Assembly (NCBI GenBank): GCA_046262295.1
Contig: JBHENC010000002.1
Span: 372,001-436,000, forward strand
DNA length: 64,000 nt
Source: JBHENC01 sp046262295
GTDB lineage: Bacteria; Acidobacteriota; Blastocatellia; Pyrinomonadales; Pyrinomonadaceae
Direction of reading: 5' to 3'
A program made the translations under genes and the position numbers. How positions within the stretch are numbered: the first letter of the stretch is position 1; each line of letters opens with the position of its first letter. Positions 60,618 through 64,000 of the stretch are shown here, piece after piece. The notes beneath the pieces are model-generated. The model was not told the DNA's origin. It made no database searches and saw only the letters and a program-made list of their open reading frames with translations.

Positions 60618-61298
60618 TTACTCTGCGGCCTGCTTCGATTGCGCTTGAGCGCGCCCGACCTGCACGCGCGCCGGGCGCAGCAAGACGCCGCCCATGCTGA
60701 AACCGCGACCGTATTCCGCCGTCACCTCGCCGTCGCGCTCCGGTTCCACTTCAATGGTGTCCACCGCTTCATGCAGCTCCGGGTCAAACTGCGCGCCGAT
60801 GCTTGCGACCGACTCGACACCGGCACTGGCAAGCGCGCTCTCAAAGCCGTTGGCCGTGCCGCGCACACCGTCAAGCAATGTCTCGAACGAGCCGCCTTTT
60901 TCCGCCGCCGCAATCGCGCGCTGAAGATTGTCCGCGACCGGCAGAAGCGCGCTGATAAAATCAACTTTCTCGCGTCGCGCCCGCTCATCCGCCGCACGAT
61001 TCAGTCGTTGCCGCGTTTCGTCCGTCTCGCGTTGCAACTGCGCGCGCAACTGTTCAAAGCGCGCCTGCACTTCAACCAATTTATGCTCCGCCGCGCGTGC
61101 TCTCATTTCAAGCTCTTCCACGTACTTGGGTTTGGACGGGGCGGATTCATCTGTGCGTTCTGCCCGCTCGCGTTTTGTTTCGTCATCATCCGGTTCATCG
61201 TCAATGCTAATGCGGCGACGATCCGTCACGCGAATCTCTTCTGCGGCATCCGCCGCCGCTTCCGACGAATCGGCATCCGCCGCTCGCTCTTCTCTCAT
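60618..61298 (-). CDS. grpE: Nucleotide exchange factor GrpE
   Basis: A 226-residue GrpE. An acidic N-terminal tail (EERAADADSSEAAADAAEE) is followed by the long dimerisation helix (VEELEMRARAAEHKLVEVQA...), DFISALLPVADNLQRAI, and the C-terminal beta domain with GAQFDPELHEAVDT and YGRGFSMGGVLLRPARVQV. It releases ADP from DnaK; dnaK and dnaJ are not in this window. ATG 61298 follows AAGGGGAG; ATG 61334 is possible but not supported by a ribosome-binding site. Confidence 0.95.
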   Translation of the reverse strand: MREERAADADSSEAAADAAEEIRVTDRRRISIDDEPDDDETKRERAERTDESAPSKPKYVEELEMRARAAEHKLVEVQARFEQLRAQLQRETDETRQRLNRAADERARREKVDFISALLPVADNLQRAIAAAEKGGSFETLLDGVRGTANGFESALASAGVESVASIGAQFDPELHEAVDTIEVEPERDGEVTAEYGRGFSMGGVLLRPARVQVGRAQAQSKQAAE

Positions 61299-61410
61299 AC
61301 GATCTTTTTTTCTCCCCTTACGAAAAGTTACCATATCGATATGTCATGAACTGTAATTAACCACTTGAGATTAAAACGAAAGACGCGCGTTCATTTTTAC
61401 GTCCGGCGAT

Positions 61411-61869
61411 TCAGGAAACTTTTATTTCTACGCGGCCTGCGTTTCTTTCCGCGCGTTTCGGTAGCGTCACGCGCAGCACGCCGTCTTTGTAATCGGCGGC
61501 GATGGCTTCACGATTAATATTGACGGGCACACCGAATTTTCTCAAAAAGCGTCCCTGCGGACGCTCGATGCGGCGTTGACGTTGGGTGGCTTCGCCTTCC
61601 GTCGCGCGCGCCCCCCGCATCACGATCTGGTCTTCCATCATGCTGATATCCAGCGCGGCACGGTCAATGCCCGGCAGATCGAGCGCGATGACATACGCGC
61701 TTTCGGTTTCGTAAACGTCTGCCGCCGGAGACCAGTCCGCGCGCTCGATCTCCTGTTCCTTCGCGTCGCCATTACCGCGCGCGTTGCTCTCGACGCTATC
61801 TTCAAACAAACGATTCATGCGCTCTTGCAGCAACACCAAATCTCTGATCGGGTCCCAGCGTTGTGCCAT
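61411..61869 (-). CDS. Small heat-shock protein, Hsp20/alpha-crystallin family
   Basis: A 152-residue Hsp20. The N-terminus (AQRWDPIRDLVLLQERMNRLFED) is followed by the alpha-crystallin domain (about 45-145) with YVIALDLPGIDRAALDISM and the DGVLRVTLPK signature near the end. It holds unfolding proteins for refolding by ClpB/DnaK, which fits its place 20 bp after the clpB stop. ATG 61869 follows GGGGAG; the frame from 61884 would start within that box. Confidence 0.94.
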   Translation of the reverse strand: MAQRWDPIRDLVLLQERMNRLFEDSVESNARGNGDAKEQEIERADWSPAADVYETESAYVIALDLPGIDRAALDISMMEDQIVMRGARATEGEATQRQRRIERPQGRFLRKFGVPVNINREAIAADYKDGVLRVTLPKRAERNAGRVEIKVS

Positions 61870-61889
61870 CTTCAATCTCCCCATTGTTT

Positions 61890-64000
61890 TTATGCCGCGC
61901 CTGCCGCCGCGCCATTTGTGAAGCGCATCTCGTCGCCGTCGGCGGTGACGCGCACCGTTTGCCCCGGCGTGATTTCGCCGCGCAGCAATTTCACGGCGAG
62001 CGGATTTTGAATCAGCGTTTGGATCGCGCGCTTCAACGGACGCGCGCCATACGTCGGATCATAACCTTCGCGCGCCAGCAGTTCGCGCGCCGAATCGTCC
62101 AACTCAAGCGTGACATTGCGCTCATTCAACATCGAGCGCAAGCGTTCGAGCTGCACATCAATGATGCGCACAATCTCTTCGCGCGATAATTGATGAAAGA
62201 TCACGATGTCGTCAATTCGATTCAAAAACTCCGGCTTGAAGTGCGCGCGTAACTCCTGCGTCACAGCCTCGCTCGCTTCCTCTTCGTCGCCTTCAGCCGC
62301 CTGAATCTCGCGCGAGCCTAGATTGGAAGTCATAATCAACACAGTGTTCTTAAAGTCAACCGTGCGCCCTTTGGAATCGGTCAAACGCCCGTCGTCCAGA
62401 ATTTGCAGCAGCACGTTGAAGACATCCGAATGCGCTTTCTCGATTTCGTCGAAGAGCACGACCGAATACGGACGCCGCCGCACGGCTTCCGTCAGTTGCC
62501 CGCCTTCTTCATAACCGACATAGCCCGGCGGCGCACCGATCATACGCGCGACCGCGTGCTTTTCCATGTACTCGCTCATGTCCAGACGAATCATCGCGCG
62601 CTCATCATCGAAGAGAAATTCCGCGAGCGCCCGCGCCGTCTCGGTTTTTCCGACGCCCGTCGGCCCTAAGAAAATGAACGAACCGACGGGACGATTCGGG
62701 TCTTGCAAGCCTGCACGGGCGCGGCGCACGGCGTTGGCGACAGCCGTCAAAGCTTCGTCCTGCCCGATCACGCGATGCCGCAAACGCTCTTCCATCGTCA
62801 CGAGTTTCTGCATTTCGCCTTCGAGCATCTTCGAGACAGGCACGCCCGTCCACTTGGCGACGACTTCCGCCACGTCTTCTTCGCCGACCTCTTCCTTGAG
62901 CGTCACGCCGTCGCGCTGAATCTCCGCAAGCTTCGCCTGTTCTGCCGCGAGCTTGGTTTCGAGTTCGGGAATCTTGCCGTATTGCAATTCGGACGCGCGC
63001 GCCAGATCATTCGCGTTGCGCGCCTGTTCGAGTTGCAATTTCAGTTGCTCAAGCTCTGCCTTGTCCGTCCGCATCAACTCGATCTCTTCCTTCTCGGATT
63101 GCCACTTGGCTTTCATGCCGGAAGATTGCTCTTTGAGGTCTGCGATGCGTTGTTCGATGTCGCGCAGGCGCGCTTTCGAGCGTTCGTCTTCTTCACGCTG
63201 CAACGCTTGGCGCTCGATTTCGAGTCCCATAATCTCGCGCTCGATCTGGTCAATCTCAAGCGGTAGGGAATCAATCTCGATACGGAGACGTGAGGCGGCT
63301 TCGTCAATCAAGTCAATCGCTTTATCGGGCAAAAAACGATCCGTGATGTAGCGATTCGAGAGCGTCGCGGCGGCAACAATCGCAGAGTCTTTAATACGCA
63401 CGCCGTGATGCACTTCGTAACGCTCTTTCAGACCGCGCAAAATAGCGATGGTGTCCTCGACGTTCGGCTCGCCGACGTAAACTTGCTGGAAACGCCGTTC
63501 AAGGGCGGCGTCCTTTTCGATGTACTTCTTATACTCGTTAAGCGTCGTTGCGCCGACGCAGCGCAATTCGCCGCGCGCCAGCGCAGGCTTTAACATATTC
63601 GACGCATCAATCGCGCCTTCGGCTGCGCCCGCGCCGACCAGCGTATGCAGTTCATCTATAAAGAGCACGATTGCTCCATGTGCGTTCTCAATCTCTTTGA
63701 GCACGGCCTTGAGACGGTCTTCAAACTCGCCGCGATATTTTGCGCCCGCGAGCATCGCGCCCAAGTCGAGAGAGACGAGCCGCTTGTTGCGCAAAGTTTC
63801 CGGCACATCGCCGGAGACGATTCGCTGCGCGAGACCTTCGACGATGGCGGTTTTGCCAACGCCGGGTTCGCCGATCAAGACCGGATTATTCTTCGTGCGG
63901 CGCGATAGAACTTGAATCGTGCGGCGTATCTCGTCGTCGCGCCCGATGACGGGATCGAGCTTGCCGGAGCGCGCCAAGTCCGTCAGGTCTTTCGCATATT
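61890..64000 (-). CDS. clpB: ClpB disaggregase (5' end beyond the window)
   Basis: At least 703 residues of an Hsp104/ClpB protein; the coding frame continues past the right window edge (KDLTDLARSGKLDPVIGRD), so the N domain is missing from view. AAA1 carries GEPGVGKTAIVEG and VLFIDELHTLVGAGAA; the middle coiled coil (about 250-380, AKWQSEKEEIELMRTDKAE) distinguishes it from ClpA/C; AAA2 has GPTGVGKTETARAL and YSVVLFDEIEKAH. It dissolves aggregates with DnaK, supported by the Hsp20 gene that follows within 20 bp. No promoter can be seen because it lies outside. Confidence 0.95.
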   Translation of the reverse strand, partial: YAKDLTDLARSGKLDPVIGRDDEIRRTIQVLSRRTKNNPVLIGEPGVGKTAIVEGLAQRIVSGDVPETLRNKRLVSLDLGAMLAGAKYRGEFEDRLKAVLKEIENAHGAIVLFIDELHTLVGAGAAEGAIDASNMLKPALARGELRCVGATTLNEYKKYIEKDAALERRFQQVYVGEPNVEDTIAILRGLKERYEVHHGVRIKDSAIVAAATLSNRYITDRFLPDKAIDLIDEAASRLRIEIDSLPLEIDQIEREIMGLEIERQALQREEDERSKARLRDIEQRIADLKEQSSGMKAKWQSEKEEIELMRTDKAELEQLKLQLEQARNANDLARASELQYGKIPELETKLAAEQAKLAEIQRDGVTLKEEVGEEDVAEVVAKWTGVPVSKMLEGEMQKLVTMEERLRHRVIGQDEALTAVANAVRRARAGLQDPNRPVGSFIFLGPTGVGKTETARALAEFLFDDERAMIRLDMSEYMEKHAVARMIGAPPGYVGYEEGGQLTEAVRRRPYSVVLFDEIEKAHSDVFNVLLQILDDGRLTDSKGRTVDFKNTVLIMTSNLGSREIQAAEGDEEEASEAVTQELRAHFKPEFLNRIDDIVIFHQLSREEIVRIIDVQLERLRSMLNERNVTLELDDSARELLAREGYDPTYGARPLKRAIQTLIQNPLAVKLLRGEITPGQTVRVTADGDEMRFTNGAAAGAA

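Noticed and set aside
61299..61410. CIRCE or HAIR-type heat-shock operator between hsp20 and grpE
   Set aside because: Only a single CTTGAG half-site is visible; no TTAGCACTC-N9-GAGTGCTAA or paired HAIR element.

Overview
The window reads like a chromosome segment of an Acidobacteriota bacterium, most likely class Blastocatellia. This is an inference from gene content: BNR/VPS10-type propeller proteins, ToxR-like winged-helix regulators, WG-repeat and Calx-beta/DUF4214 proteins, and a split xanthine dehydrogenase. No rRNA or marker tree could be used. Both flanks look GC-rich and densely coded. The centre (about 16.9-36.6 kb) is visibly richer in A/T, repeats and unrecognised genes.

Left flank (1-16.8 kb): the tail of an unknown gene and a small lipocalin-like protein; a BNR-repeat propeller protein; two tiny coupled ORFs; a guanine-deaminase-like enzyme facing the two xanthine dehydrogenase subunits, together a guanine-to-urate route; a YdcZ-type transporter; a lipoprotein; a single integron-type gene cassette with an attC-like hairpin; a secreted CocE/X-Pro-peptidase-type hydrolase; a 1104-residue secreted propeller protein; an exported FKBP isomerase; and a small four-helix membrane protein.

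Central island (16.9-36.6 kb): four copies, in different states of decay, of a DDE transposase with an N-terminal SWIM zinc finger mark its edges and interior. Three copies lie beside arrays of short boxes (GCCCGAAAAGT, GACCAYAAAGT and relatives) around a GGGCAAAGCC/GGCTTTGCCC hairpin. Between them sit (a) a two-TM GAF protein with a coupled small protein, under a promoter that overlaps a palindrome; (b) a radical SAM/B12 protein with a MerR-type regulator, divergent from a ParB-like protein that ends at a 74-nt tRNA-like sequence; (c) a membrane TPR protein and an IS200-type transposase; (d) a DNA methyltransferase with its own XRE regulator, convergent with an operon encoding an RHH/winged-helix protein and a GHKL (MutL/MORC-like) ATPase. 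The latter operon has a near-consensus promoter whose -35 and -10 lie inside two of three identical palindromes spaced exactly 31 bp. Locus (d) is the strongest candidate for an undescribed, probably defensive, system; locus (b) is second.

Right flank (36.9-64 kb): a secreted subtilase ending in 27 tandem hexapeptides; the translation/secretion operon ffh-rpsP-khpA-rimM-trmD-rplS-rnhB, followed by two glycosyltransferases, with long hairpins in three of its gaps; a ToxR-like regulator; a secreted protein whose C-terminal part is duplicated 4 kb away as a gene fragment; a mosaic M23 peptidase/LGFP/Calx-beta/DUF4214 protein between them; small membrane proteins; a WG-repeat lipoprotein; and a chaperone block on the minus strand (clpB, hsp20, grpE, groL, then a ClpC-like ATPase). 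No groES is present in the window.
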